A stretch of 64,000 nt of DNA from Streptomyces sp. NBC_01478 (GCF_036227225.1 NZ_CP109444.1:11761501-11825500), one strand, 5' to 3'; positions 17,620 through 25,800 are shown, counted from the first letter of the stretch. Translations and numbers: made by a program. Notes: generated by a model not told the origin, from the letters alone.

Positions 17620-18375
17620 CTACCGTCGGCTGGTGGCGATGTAGGTGCCGTGCCAGGTGTGGTCCCAGACCTGGCCGGTGGAGGCGTTGACCGACAACAT
17701 GCCGGTGATCTTGCCGGTGCGCAGGGTGTGCAAGGTGTAGTAGCCGGGGTAGGACTCCGGGTCGCCGGGAGTCAGCGTGGTGTCACGGGCGCGAAGCCAC
17801 GCCAGGGCGATGTTCTTTGCCTGTCCGGCCGGGACCCGGGTCCCACTGCGGGTGCCGTAGGGCATGCCGTAGTCGGTGTTCCACATCATCGCCGGCCCGT
17901 ACTCGATCTGCACGGCCCCGTCGGCGGGGTTGACCAGGACCTCGGTGGCCGGGTGGCCACTGCTGGTCTGCAGCTCGGCGTAGAAGTTCCGGGAGAACTG
18001 CATGACCTCCCCGACCCGCAGTCCGAGCCGGTCGGCGAATGCCGTGGCCCGCTGCCTGGCCTGGTCGAGGGTCCGCACCCGGTTGCCGTTGGCGGCCAAC
18101 CACCAGTTGCCCATATGGCCGTTGCCCATCATGCCGGAGCCCCACGCTCCGCTCCAGACGTCCGGTCCCCACCCGCTGGTCGGGCCTGCCGGGGCGGGTG
18201 TGGTATCGGGAGTGGTGGGTGTGCTGCTGCCCGTGGCAGTGGGGCCGGCCGTGACGGTCGGAGTGTGACCGGTCGTTGTGACGGCGCTGCCGTTGCCGCC
18301 ACACGCTCCCAGCGTCACGGCTCCTGTCAGAGCCAGGGCCGCCACAGCCGCGACACGTGTGCGCCCATGGATCAT
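17620..18375 (-). CDS. Met-rich lipoprotein with PepSY-like C-terminus
   Basis: ATG 18375 has GGAGG eight bases upstream and gives 251 residues; the frame stays open far upstream only because of the GC bias. A lipobox LGAC ends the signal peptide near residue 24, so the protein is membrane-anchored outside. A Thr/Pro spacer leads to a Met/Gly/Trp-rich motif (GSGMMGNGHMGNWW) that could bind copper or another soft metal. The C-terminal part (QARQRATAFADRLGLRVGE, ALAWLRARDTTLTPGD, KITGMLSVNASTGQVWDHTW) looks like PepSY-type repeats. Metal handling is an inference from composition. Confidence 0.7.
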   Translation of the reverse strand: MIHGRTRVAAVAALALTGAVTLGACGGNGSAVTTTGHTPTVTAGPTATGSSTPTTPDTTPAPAGPTSGWGPDVWSGAWGSGMMGNGHMGNWWLAANGNRVRTLDQARQRATAFADRLGLRVGEVMQFSRNFYAELQTSSGHPATEVLVNPADGAVQIEYGPAMMWNTDYGMPYGTRSGTRVPAGQAKNIALAWLRARDTTLTPGDPESYPGYYTLHTLRTGKITGMLSVNASTGQVWDHTWHGTYIATSRR

Positions 18376-18693
18376 GGTTGTTACCTCCGCGGTGCCGGTC
18401 GGCCTGCGCCGACGCAGCCAGGGTGTGCAGTGCCACGCTCTCGTCGTCGCGGGGCACAAGCACAGGGCCGTTCGGCCCTCGGTCGCCGACGAACGGCCCA
18501 CTTGGATCAACCGCCACGGATCCACGGACACCGGCAACGACCGTCCCGATGCCCCCGGTCGAGCCGACCTGAAGCGACCGCGACGCGGCCTTCGCGCGCC
18601 GTGCGGGGTCCCGCCGTCTTCGGGCGAGGGAACGGAAGTTGCGCCACCGCCCGTATCCTCCGCTGACGTCCGGCCCCAGGCGGGGGCGCGCCA

Positions 18694-18810
18694 TGTGCTG
18701 AAGCCGGCCATGGCCGCGACGCCTCGCACTTCGCCCGGGAAGGCTTCACCGTCCAGGCTGCCGACTTCGCCACCGCCGGCCTTGAGCAGCCGGCGGAAGC
18801 GGCTCACACC
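18694..18810 (+). pseudogene. Fragment of a SAM-dependent methyltransferase
   Basis: One frame reads CAEAGHGRDASHFAREGFTV then QAADFATAGLEQPAEAA. This matches motif I of class I methyltransferases (E-x-G-x-G-R-D-x-x-x-F-A-R-x-G-F-x-V-x-x-x-D), with a frame break just before it and no downstream motifs. The rest of the 18376-19048 gap holds no supported gene. Called from motif resemblance only. Confidence 0.4.
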
Positions 18811-19048
18811 GGGGGCGTGGCCGAGCGGGCTCCGCGACGGATCGTCCCTCCGTCTGGGGCCCGTGTCGCGAAGTGGCCCCGAGGGGCGGGATCGGGGCTG
18901 GTCGTCGACACCCGGTCCACGAGCCCTGCACCCCGTCTCCAGCCGATGTGCGCCTGCTTCTCTCCCCAACGGACGTGTCCCGCAGCGGCCGTATCCGCTC
19001 GCCGGATGATGGGATCGTCCGAGGTGCGGGGCCGGATACGCTGGCGAG

Positions 19049-19432
19049 ATGATCGAGAATCTTCCTCCCTGTCCGAAGTGCTCGTGCGAGTACACCTACG
19101 AGATGAACGCCCTGGTGGTGTGCCCGGAGTGCGGCCACGAGTGGGTGCCCACCGAGGGCGGCTCGGACTCCGGCGCTCCCGCGATGGGGGTCCCCCCGGC
19201 CGAAGGCTGGGGGAGGGTGGTCAAGGATGCCGTCGGCAATGTGTTGCAGGACGGTGACTCCGTGGTCGTGGTGAAGGCGCTCAAGGTCAAGGGGAGTCCC
19301 TCGGGAATCAAGGCCGGTACGAAGGTGCGCGGTATCCGGCTGGTCGACGGGGTCGACGGCCATGACATCGACTGCAAGGTCGACGGTTTCGGGGCGATGC
19401 AGCTCAAGTCGAGCGTGGTCAAGAAGGGCTGA
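19049..19432 (+). CDS. yjdM: YjdM/PhnA-family zinc-ribbon protein with inserted linker
   Basis: A 127-residue YjdM/PhnA homologue. The N-terminal zinc ribbon is [12 protein letters not shown] then CPECGHEW; the C-terminal SH3-like domain is [44 protein letters not shown] and [20 protein letters not shown]. The family was once called alkylphosphonate utilisation protein but its biochemical role is unclear. The E. coli protein is about 111 residues; here the linker after the ribbon is longer by roughly 15 residues encoded by a Streptomyces repeat (19186-19216). The gene stands alone and is followed by the ArsR promoter region. Confidence 0.88.
   Translation: MIENLPPCPKCSCEYTYEMNALVVCPECGHEWVPTEGGSDSGAPAMGVPPAEGWGRVVKDAVGNVLQDGDSVVVVKALKVKGSPSGIKAGTKVRGIRLVDGVDGHDIDCKVDGFGAMQLKSSVVKKG
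19186..19216 (+). repeat. Streptomyces intergenic-type hairpin repeat inside yjdM
   Basis: A run GGGGGTCCCCCC, then GGCCGAAGGCTGGGGGAG, forms an imperfect hairpin with a GAA loop. The motif resembles a short repeat that I recall as widely scattered between Streptomyces genes. Here it lies in frame within the linker of the YjdM protein and encodes [10 protein letters not shown]. Confidence 0.65.
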
Positions 19433-19483
19433 CCCACTCACCCCCCAACTCGCCGGGGATGATCCGGTAGTAGCCGGATGCTG

Positions 19484-19503
19484 AATTGCCAAATTTCGCA
19501 ATT
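19484..19503. promoter_or_regulatory. Palindrome, probable ArsR-family operator
   Basis: Arms AATTGC and GCAATT flank C-AAATTT-C, a 20-base near-perfect palindrome in an AT-rich patch about 95 bases before the ArsR start at 19597. The site before the paralogous regulator (24064-24079) shares TTGC/GCAA half-sites, which supports autoregulation by related proteins. Confidence 0.65.
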
Positions 19504-19596
19504 GGCTAGATGCTGTGTTGGCTGTGTCTGCAAGTAGCCGCTGGCGCAGCCTTCACCTGTCTCCCGGGTGGGGCGCTGTCGGGGAAGCGAGGAGCC

Positions 19597-19938
19597 GTGT
19601 CCGTTCCGCTGTACCAGGCCAAGGCCGAGTTCTTCCGGATGCTGGGACATCCCGTACGGATCCGGGTGCTGGAGTTGCTGCAGGACGGGCCGCTGCCCGT
19701 GCGAGACCTGCTGGCCGCGATCGAGGTGGAGCCCTCCGGCCTCTCCCAGCAGTTGGCCGTGTTGCGTCGTTCCGGGATCGTCACCTCGACGCGGGAGGGG
19801 GCCACGGTTGTCTACGAGCTGGCCGGCGGAGACGTCGCCGACCTCATGGCGGCCGCGCGCAGGATCCTGACCGAGATGCTCTCCGGCCGGAACGAACTGC
19901 TCGCCGAACTCCGGGAAGCCCAGGTCGCCGCGCGATGA
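19597..19938 (+). CDS. ArsR-family transcriptional regulator
   Basis: A GTG start at 19597 with AGGAG upstream gives 113 residues. The winged helix-turn-helix is clear: LYQAKAEFFRMLGHPVRIRV, LELLQDG, then recognition helix region PSGLSQQLAVLRRSGIVTST and wing REGATVVYEL. No cysteine pair of the ELCVCDL type is present, so it is not a classical arsenite/cadmium sensor. The stop overlaps the SulP start by four bases, so the repressor and transporter are coupled. It is a paralogue of the regulator at 24249-24599, with the same layout. Confidence 0.9.
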   Translation: MSVPLYQAKAEFFRMLGHPVRIRVLELLQDGPLPVRDLLAAIEVEPSGLSQQLAVLRRSGIVTSTREGATVVYELAGGDVADLMAAARRILTEMLSGRNELLAELREAQVAAR

Positions 19939-21668
19939 CGTCCGCTCTCACCCGGATCCGAGACCGGATCGTCGAGCTGCTTCCCGGCCGGAACGATTGG
20001 GCGGAGACGCGCCGGGCCCCGCGCCGCGATCTCCTGGCCGGCCTCACGGTGGCGGTCGTCGCGTTGCCGCTCGCGCTCGGGTTCGGTGTCTCCTCCGGGC
20101 TGGGCGCGGAGGCGGGGCTGGCGACCGCGGTCATCGCCGGTGCGCTGGCGGCGGTGTTCGGCGGTTCGAATCTGCAGGTGTCCGGGCCGACGGGCGCGAT
20201 GACCGTGGTGCTGGTGCCGATCGTCGCCGCGCACGGACCGTCCGGAGTGCTCACGGTGGGGCTGATGGCGGGCGTGATCCTCGTCGCGCTCGCCCTGTTG
20301 CGGGCCGGCAAGTACATGCAGTACGTGCCCGCGCCGGTCGTGGAGGGCTTCACCCTCGGCATCGCCTGCGTGATCGGCCTGCAGCAGGTCCCCAACGCCC
20401 TGGGGGTGCCCAAGCCGGAGGGCGAGCGGGTACTCGTCGTGACCTGGCGCGCGCTGGAGGAGTTCGCGAAGGATCCGAACTGGACCGCCGTCGCCTTCGC
20501 GGCGTCGGTCGCCGGCGTGATGCTGATCGGCGCCCGGCTGCGACCCACCGTCCCGTTCTCCATCCTCGCGGTGATCGCGGCCACCGTCGTGGCGCAGGCC
20601 GCGGGCCTGGACGCCGCCACCCCGATCGGCGATCTGCCCTCCGGGCTCCCGGCACCTTCACTGTCCTTCCTCGACCTCGGCTCGCTGGGTTCCCTGCTCG
20701 CTCCGGCGGTGGCGGTCGCGGCGCTGGCGGCTTTGGAGTCACTGCTGTCGGCGTCGGTCGCCGACGGCATGACGGTAGGTCAGCGACACGATCCGGACCG
20801 GGAATTGTTCGGCCAGGGTCTGGCCAACATCGCCGCCCCGCTGTTCGGCGGGGTGCCGGCGACCGGCGCGATCGCGCGTACGGCCGTCAACGTCCGTACC
20901 GGCGCCGGGTCCCGGCTGGCGGCCCTCACCCACGCCGCGGTCCTCGCGGTGATCGTGTTCGCGGCCGCGCCCCTCGTCTCGAAGATCCCGCTCGCCGCGC
21001 TGGCCGGTGTGCTGCTGGCCACCGCGATCCGCATGGTCGAGGTCGGCTCGCTGCGCGCGATGGCGAAGGCCACCCGCGCCGACGCGCTGATCCTGGTGCT
21101 GACCGCCGTCGCGACCCTCGCTCTGGATCTTGTGTACGCGGTGGTGCTCGGCCTGATGGTCGCGAGCGCGCTCGCCCTGCGGGCCGTGGCCAAACAGGCC
21201 CGCCTGGACCAGGTGCCGCTCGACCGGGGCGACCACAGCGCCGAGGAGCACGCACTGCTGGCCGAGCACATCGTCGCCTACCGCATCGACGGTCCGCTGT
21301 TCTTCGCCGCCGCCCACCGCTTCCTCCTCGAACTGACCGAGGTCGCCGACGTACGCGTCGTCATCCTGCGCATGTCCCGCGTGACCACCATCGACGCCAC
21401 CGGCGCCCTCGTCCTCAAGGACGCGGTCGAAAAGCTCCACCGGCGCGGCATCGCCGTCATGACCTCCGGCATACGCCCCGGCCAGCGCCAGGTCCTGGAT
21501 TCCGTCGGCGCGCTGGAACTGCTGCGCCTGGACGGACACGAGTACGCCACCACGCCCGAGGCGATCCAGGGTGCCCGCACCCGTCTGGAGTGCGCCGGCG
21601 TCATGCCGCCGCCCCCTGCCCAGTCGCCCCGGCCCCGCACCGAGGAAGGAGAGGAAACCGTCCGATGA
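19935..21668 (+). CDS. SulP-family anion transporter with STAS domain
   Basis: A 577-residue SLC26/SulP transporter. The family signature appears as DLLAGLTVAVVALPLALGFG near residue 35 and NLQVSGPTGAMTVVLVPIVA near 80. About ten to twelve hydrophobic segments follow (for example VEGFTLGIACVIGLQQVPNA and ALESLLSASVADGMT). The cytoplasmic STAS domain is at about 440-545 (HIVAYRIDGPLFFAAAHRFL, VVILRMSRVTTIDATGALVL). Substrate could be sulfate, bicarbonate or another anion; no neighbour decides this. Translationally coupled to ArsR before it and to the PNPOx-like gene after it (ATGA overlap). Confidence 0.92.
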   Translation: MTSALTRIRDRIVELLPGRNDWAETRRAPRRDLLAGLTVAVVALPLALGFGVSSGLGAEAGLATAVIAGALAAVFGGSNLQVSGPTGAMTVVLVPIVAAHGPSGVLTVGLMAGVILVALALLRAGKYMQYVPAPVVEGFTLGIACVIGLQQVPNALGVPKPEGERVLVVTWRALEEFAKDPNWTAVAFAASVAGVMLIGARLRPTVPFSILAVIAATVVAQAAGLDAATPIGDLPSGLPAPSLSFLDLGSLGSLLAPAVAVAALAALESLLSASVADGMTVGQRHDPDRELFGQGLANIAAPLFGGVPATGAIARTAVNVRTGAGSRLAALTHAAVLAVIVFAAAPLVSKIPLAALAGVLLATAIRMVEVGSLRAMAKATRADALILVLTAVATLALDLVYAVVLGLMVASALALRAVAKQARLDQVPLDRGDHSAEEHALLAEHIVAYRIDGPLFFAAAHRFLLELTEVADVRVVILRMSRVTTIDATGALVLKDAVEKLHRRGIAVMTSGIRPGQRQVLDSVGALELLRLDGHEYATTPEAIQGARTRLECAGVMPPPPAQSPRPRTEEGEETVR

Positions 21669-22108
21669 GCACTGTGTCCGCAGCCCTGCGCATGGTCGAG
21701 GTATCCGGTGCCGAAGCCCTGTGGTTGTTGGAGGGCAGCACCCTGGGGCGGTTGGTGTACACGCAACGGGAGGCGACCGTCGTCCGGCCCGGCCGGCACA
21801 CCCGGGAGTACGGCCGCCTGGTGGTGCGTGCTCCGGCGCAGGCGGCAGCCATCCCGCTGACCGCGACGTACCAGGTGGACGAGGTACGTGCCGCGACCGC
21901 CACCGGCTGGACGGTGACCGTGGCCGGGCCCGCCGAGGTGATCACCGATCCGAACGAGGCCGCCCTCCCCCATAGCGTGAAGGGCATGGGAGGTGCCCCC
22001 ATCCGCCGTACGCTCACCGGCTGGACGTACGGCCCCCATGACACGATCGTCCGTATCCATCCCCGGACTGTCTCCGGCTTCCGGCTGGTCCGCGGGACGG
22101 CGAGCTGA
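21665..22108 (+). CDS. Pyridoxamine 5'-phosphate oxidase family protein
   Basis: A 147-residue split-barrel protein: ALRMVEVSGAEALWLLEGST, LGRLVYTQREATVV, VVRAPAQAAAIPLTATYQVD, then GWTVTVAGPAEVI and DTIVRIHPRTVSGFRL. This is the common Streptomyces PNPOx-like pattern of small flavin- or F420-binding proteins, beginning with the E-A-L-x-L-L-x-x-x-x-x-G-R-L motif. The reaction is unknown. Overlaps at both ends (ATGA with SulP, TGATG with the ATPase gene) tie it to the SulP operon. Confidence 0.82.
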   Translation: MSTVSAALRMVEVSGAEALWLLEGSTLGRLVYTQREATVVRPGRHTREYGRLVVRAPAQAAAIPLTATYQVDEVRAATATGWTVTVAGPAEVITDPNEAALPHSVKGMGGAPIRRTLTGWTYGPHDTIVRIHPRTVSGFRLVRGTAS

Positions 22109-22548
22109 TGGCCGCGCGGCTCGAAGCCCTGCCCCACCGGCACGTGCTCACCCTGCCCACCGAGCCGTCCGCCGTCCGGCTGTCCCGGCAGACCGCCGAG
22201 CGGGCGCTGACCGAGTGGGGGATCAGCCTGCGCCACCCCGCGGTCGACCCGGCCCTGCTGATACTCGGCGAGCTGGTCACCAACAGCGTCCGGCACGCCG
22301 CCGTGCTCTCTCCACAGATGACGGTGATCTACGCGGCGGGCGCGGACTGCCTGGCCTTCGCCGTGCACGACCGCCATCCCTACCAGCCGCCGCTGTACGC
22401 GTCGCTCACCGACGCGGGGACGGGCGGGCTGGCCACCGTCATGGAACTCACCCTCGGCCTGTCCGGCACCGCCGTTGTCAGGGGCGATGCCGACGGCAAG
22501 GGCAAGAGCATCTGGATCACCCTCCCCCTCCGAGCTCTCCCACTCTGA
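22108..22548 (+). CDS. Anti-sigma-type ATP-binding protein (HATPase_c)
   Basis: A 146-residue GHKL ATPase related to the RsbW/SpoIIAB class that abounds in Streptomyces. The N box is LILGELVTNSVRHA near residues 50-63, followed by FAVHDRHPYQPPL (G1-like) and a GKGKSIWITLPL end. Such proteins bind sigma factors or anti-sigma antagonists. It overlaps the PNPOx-like gene by one base, and a STAS protein follows 34 bases later. ATPase plus STAS is the classical partner-switch pair, here attached to a SulP transporter operon. The target sigma factor is not encoded nearby. Confidence 0.85.
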   Translation: MAARLEALPHRHVLTLPTEPSAVRLSRQTAERALTEWGISLRHPAVDPALLILGELVTNSVRHAAVLSPQMTVIYAAGADCLAFAVHDRHPYQPPLYASLTDAGTGGLATVMELTLGLSGTAVVRGDADGKGKSIWITLPLRALPL

Positions 22549-22582
22549 CCCAACAGGCCCACTGCGCAAGGAAGTTGACGAC

Positions 22583-22996
22583 ATGACCATCGAGTGGCGC
22601 TACACCGTCGAGCAGGAACTCGGCGTCCTGTCCGTCTCCGGATATCTGGGCCCGGACGCCGTTCGCCGCTTCGAGGGGGCCGTCGGCTGGGCGGTGGGAC
22701 GCGGGACCGGCCCGGTCGTCGTCGACCTGACGGGATTGCGTGCCTGGTCGGCCGAGGGACAGATGGCGATCACCGAGGCCGCGCGGCGTCTCGCCGCGGC
22801 GGGCCGCAGTCTGGAACTGGCCGCGATCCCCGCCGACGGCTCCCTCGTCCCCGGCGGGGACTGCCTGTCCATCCCCGTGCACGCCGATCTGGCCGGCGCG
22901 CTCGCCGCGCACAGCACACGGCACGGCAAGCCGCCCAGGGGCCGCCACGAGTGGCGGACGACGGGCTGGCCGAGCGGAGACGATGCCGGCGAATGA
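22583..22996 (+). CDS. STAS-domain protein (anti-anti-sigma-like)
   Basis: A 137-residue protein from ATG 22583 (AAGGAAG upstream). It has the STAS beta-alpha order: YTVEQELGVLSVSGYLGPDA, RFEGAVGWAV, GPVVVDLTGLRAWSAEGQMA, then ITEAARRLAAAGRSLELAAI. At the place where anti-anti-sigma factors carry a phosphorylatable serine (D-S-x-G), the sequence reads AWSAEGQ, with a serine one step earlier than usual, so regulation by phosphorylation is possible but not assured. It probably works with the ATPase just upstream. Confidence 0.8.
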   Translation: MTIEWRYTVEQELGVLSVSGYLGPDAVRRFEGAVGWAVGRGTGPVVVDLTGLRAWSAEGQMAITEAARRLAAAGRSLELAAIPADGSLVPGGDCLSIPVHADLAGALAAHSTRHGKPPRGRHEWRTTGWPSGDDAGE

Positions 22997-23015
22997 CCTG
23001 CCGGGGTCACCGGGT

Positions 23016-23810
23016 TCAGCCGGCGGTGAAGGCGCCGTCGCGATCCCGTACCGGGACGACGACGGAGAGGTCCTCCTCCGTGGCGATGGCCACGTCCTCG
23101 GGGAAGCCGGCCGCGGCCAGCTCGCGGCCCGATGCACCGGTGGCGACCGCGCGCGCGAGGTCGGCAGTGCCCTCGTAGGCCGCTTTTGCCGCGGCTGCCT
23201 CGGGGGACAGCGGTCCCGCGCCCTGGTGGTGCAGGTCGGAGATGAGGGCGCCGGCGCAGAGCAGGTCTTCCAGTGCGGGACGCAGGCTGCCGTCCGGCCA
23301 CCGCTCGCCCGCGGCGATCACGGCCACCGGGTGCCGGGCCGTGCCGTAGCCGTCGGCCGTGAGCCGGCTGCCGACCGCGGTGATGTTGCGCAGACAGGCG
23401 GCGACCACCCGCACCCGCGGCGGTGCGGCCGCCGCGATGGCCGCACCGTTGGGAGAGGGCAGCACCAGGCGCTCGACGAAGGGGGCGCGGCGCAGTTGGG
23501 CGGGGGAGAGGGACCAGGGGTTGTCAGGTGCCACGGCATGCCGTGGCACGGCCAGTCGAGCGCCCGACTGCCGGGCATAGACGGTGGCGGCCTTTTCTGC
23601 CGCGGCCCGCTCGGCAGGGGCGGCATGGCCGTCCGGCAGCCAGAACGGCAGCACCCGGATGCCCGTTTCGACGGCGACGCTCACCGTTGTGGTGAAGGAC
23701 AGCACGTCGATGATCGCCAGACAGGCGGCCTCCCCGGCGAGACGGCCCGCTCCGGAGGGCCCCCACTCGAAGCGGATCCCGCTGCCGGACTGGTCGGCCC
23801 AGTCACCCAT
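23016..23810 (-). CDS. 2-phosphosulfolactate phosphatase family protein (ComB-like)
   Basis: A 264-residue ComB-family protein: FEWGPSGAGRLA, AIIDVLSFTTTVSVAVETGI, LPSPNGAAIAAAAPPRVRVV, NITAVGSRL, and AAGERWPDGSLRPALEDLLC. In archaea ComB dephosphorylates 2-phosphosulfolactate in coenzyme M synthesis; Streptomyces does not make coenzyme M, so the substrate is probably another phosphorylated acid. It is convergent with the SulP operon and follows a small zinc-ribbon gene after 36 bases on the same strand, divergent from the second ArsR gene. Confidence 0.85.
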   Translation of the reverse strand: MGDWADQSGSGIRFEWGPSGAGRLAGEAACLAIIDVLSFTTTVSVAVETGIRVLPFWLPDGHAAPAERAAAEKAATVYARQSGARLAVPRHAVAPDNPWSLSPAQLRRAPFVERLVLPSPNGAAIAAAAPPRVRVVAACLRNITAVGSRLTADGYGTARHPVAVIAAGERWPDGSLRPALEDLLCAGALISDLHHQGAGPLSPEAAAAKAAYEGTADLARAVATGASGRELAAAGFPEDVAIATEEDLSVVVPVRDRDGAFTAG

Positions 23811-23846
23811 TCCCCGCTCCCTTGCGGTCCGCTTGCCGTACGCCGG

Positions 23847-24035
23847 TCAGCTTCGGTCGTCGCCGTCCGGCGTGGACGCCGTGGGTCTGCCGCCGAAGGA
23901 CAGTCGCATCATGTGGGCGTGCCCGCACCGCGGGCAGGAGCCGTCTGGGCCGACGGCGGTGGGGCGGCACTTGAGGCGGCAGGCCGGGCACTTGTACCAG
24001 GCGACGCCGGAGCCGTGCAGCGGAATGATTCTCAC
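23847..24035 (-). CDS. Small zinc-ribbon protein
   Basis: GTG 24035 follows GGGAGG, giving 62 residues. Two metal-binding knuckles are visible: KCPACRLKC and CPRCGHAHMMRL. The rest is polar. The gene is read toward comB-like 36 bases away and shares an intergenic region with the divergent ArsR regulator, with an ArsR-type palindrome just upstream of its start. It may be a redox or metal-sensing accessory of that regulon. No family name is certain. Confidence 0.7.
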   Translation of the reverse strand: MRIIPLHGSGVAWYKCPACRLKCRPTAVGPDGSCPRCGHAHMMRLSFGGRPTASTPDGDDRS

Positions 24036-24063
24036 GCAAGCCTCCCTCACCTCACGTATAGAG

Positions 24064-24079
24064 TTGCTAATCTTAGCAA
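24064..24079. promoter_or_regulatory. Palindrome, probable ArsR-family operator
   Basis: TTGCTAA-TC-TTAGCAA, a perfect 7-2-7 inverted repeat, lies between the divergent zinc-ribbon gene (start 24035) and ArsR gene (start 24249), 29 bases before the former. A shorter palindrome AGCAATTGCT overlaps its right half. Size and position fit an ArsR dimer site. Confidence 0.75.
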
Positions 24080-24248
24080 TTGCTGAGGTTGTTACTACTG
24101 GTTTCGGGCAGCTCGGTTCTCGCGCGGATTCGGTGTGGCCGGTGCCGCAGGCGAGGATGGGCCGCATGTGTGTGACGAGTGGGTGGATGCGATGCGCCGA
24201 GGACGGTCGGGTGCGGCCGTGCTGCTGCATCGGGGAGGCGACGACGCG

Positions 24249-24599
24249 ATGAGTACGCCGCTGTACCAACTGAAGGCCGAGTTCTTCAAGACGCTCGGTC
24301 ACCCGGCCCGTATCCGGGTGCTGGAGCTGCTGAGCGAGCGCGAGCACGCGGTGGCGGAGATGCTGCCCGAGGTGGGCATCGAGGCGGCGCACCTCTCCCA
24401 GCAGCTGGCGGTGCTGCGGCGGGCGAACCTCGTGGTGACCCGCAGAGAGGGCTCCACCGTGTACTACTCGCTGACCAGCCCTGACATTGCCGAGCTGCTT
24501 CGGGTCGCCCGCGGCATCCTGTCCGGGGTGCTCGCCGGGCAGGCCGAACTCCTCGCCGACCTGCAGGCCGCCCAGGGACAGGCCAAACCGCCGTCGTAG
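24249..24599 (+). CDS. ArsR-family transcriptional regulator (paralogue)
   Basis: ATG 24249 with GGGGAGG upstream gives 116 residues. The winged helix domain reads LYQLKAEFFKTLGHPARIRV, EMLPEVGIEAAHLSQQLAVL and RREGSTVYYSLTSPDIAELL. It closely parallels the regulator at 19597-19938, and again lacks the cysteine pair of metal-sensing ArsR. It is divergent from the zinc-ribbon and ComB-like genes and lies 153 bases before the hydrogenase/complex-I-like genes, so it may control both sides through the palindrome at 24064-24079. Confidence 0.88.
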   Translation: MSTPLYQLKAEFFKTLGHPARIRVLELLSEREHAVAEMLPEVGIEAAHLSQQLAVLRRANLVVTRREGSTVYYSLTSPDIAELLRVARGILSGVLAGQAELLADLQAAQGQAKPPS

Positions 24600-24752
24600 C
24601 GGCGGCCCCCGATCGGTGGCCGTCTCCCGAGAGCTGGACAGCGCTCTACGGCACCGGGAGGCGGCCGCCTTTGCCCCCAAGTGCCATATCCCCGCTCGCG
24701 GGTGGCCGGTCGGACACCCGCGGACAAGACCTCACCGTGCCGGGGAGGGTTC

Positions 24753-25235
24753 ATGGGCCTGTTGAGCAAGATCCGGGACACCGGGCGGATGGCCGAGCCC
24801 GCCCCGCCCAAACCGGAGGGCGAACAGCCGCTCGCTGCCAGGGAGTTCGGCGGCTCGGTGCAGGTGCGGTGTGTGGACGCGGGGTCCTGCAACGGCTGCG
24901 AGATCGAGATCGCCGCGGCCTTCAACCCGGTCTACGACGCCGAGCGGTACGGCGCCCGCATGGTGGCCTCGCCCCGGCACGCGGACGTGGCCCTGGTGAC
25001 CGGTCCGGTCACGCGGAACATGGCCGAACCGCTGCGCCGCACGGTCGCCGCGATGGCGGAGCCGCGGCTGATGGTTGCGGTCGGGGACTGTGCGATCAAC
25101 TGTGGGGAGTTCGCGGGCGGTTACGGCGTCGTGGGTGCCGTCTCCGATGTCGTACCGGTGGATCTTCAGGTTCCCGGGTGCCCGCCGGAGCCCGGCGAGA
25201 TCGTCGCGGCGCTGCGGAGAGTGACCGGGCGGTGA
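24753..25235 (+). CDS. NuoB / group-4 hydrogenase small-subunit-like protein
   Basis: A 160-residue protein of the NuoB/HycG/HyfI family. Its [4Fe-4S] ligands are visible as DAGSCNGCEIEI (two cysteines), GDCAINCGEF and VPGCPPEPGEI, the expected C-x-x-C...C...C-P pattern. In complex I and membrane-bound hydrogenases this subunit carries the terminal iron-sulfur cluster next to the large subunit. The next gene, overlapping by four bases, is a proton-pump-like membrane subunit but is broken, and no large subunit is present, so the protein is probably left without its complex here. Confidence 0.85.
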   Translation: MGLLSKIRDTGRMAEPAPPKPEGEQPLAAREFGGSVQVRCVDAGSCNGCEIEIAAAFNPVYDAERYGARMVASPRHADVALVTGPVTRNMAEPLRRTVAAMAEPRLMVAVGDCAINCGEFAGGYGVVGAVSDVVPVDLQVPGCPPEPGEIVAALRRVTGR

Positions 25236-25800
25236 GCGTGATTCCGGCCGCCCTCGCGACGGCCATCGGACTGGGCGGCGCGGGCGCGCTGGCCGGAGTC
25301 GTGCTGCCGTATCGGCTGCGCGTTCCTGTCGTTGGAGCCCTGACGGCAGGGGTGGGGGCGAGCGGTTGTGCGGCGGGTGTGGCTGCACTGGGCGGAGGCA
25401 ACTGGACGGCCACGTTCCCGGGGGTGCTGCCGCTGGCCGGAACGTATCTGGCGGTGGGTTCGTTGGCGGGCCTGTTCACGGCGGTGGCGGGGGCCGTCGT
25501 AACTGCGGTCGCGGTGTACGGCATCGGGTACGCGGCAGGGCATGGCGCGCACGGACTCGGCTCGCGCACCGCGCAAACGGCGCTGCCGTTGTTCGCCCTC
25601 ACTCTGGTGCTGGTGCCCGTGGCGGCTTCGGTGTCCACCTTCCTGGTGCTGTGGGAGGTGATGGCGCTCGCGTCGCTGCTGCTGGTGCTGGCCGAGCACC
25701 GGGAGCGGGCCTCGGTCCGTCTGGCGGACGTCTGGTACGCGGTGATGACGCACCTCGGCCTTGTGCTAGTGCTCGCCGGGTTCGCCGCCGGGCAGCGTGT
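25232..25800 (+). pseudogene. Truncated proton-translocating membrane subunit (HyfB/NuoL-like)
   Basis: GTG 25232 overlaps the NuoB-like stop. About 190 residues of hydrophobic segments follow (IPAALATAIGLGGAGALAGV, YGIGYAAGHG, FALTLVLVPVAASVSTFLVL, WEVMALASLLLVLAEHRE, VMTHLGLVLVLAGFAAGQ), matching the start of hydrogenase-4 component B-like antiporter subunits, normally over 600 residues. Resemblance stops near 25800; beyond it the frame runs on to 26290 through polar, unrelated sequence that is antisense to other coding DNA. The gene was cut by a deletion or rearrangement. Confidence 0.75.

Noticed and set aside
17620..19095. A 491-codon reading of the lipoprotein frame starting far upstream
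   Set aside because: The lipobox, signal peptide and GGAGG site place the start at 18375; the upstream part is unstructured read-through.
23847..24680. A 277-codon extension of the small zinc-ribbon protein across the divergent ArsR gene
   Set aside because: GTG 24035 has a strong ribosome site, and the extension is antisense to ArsR and crosses the operator.
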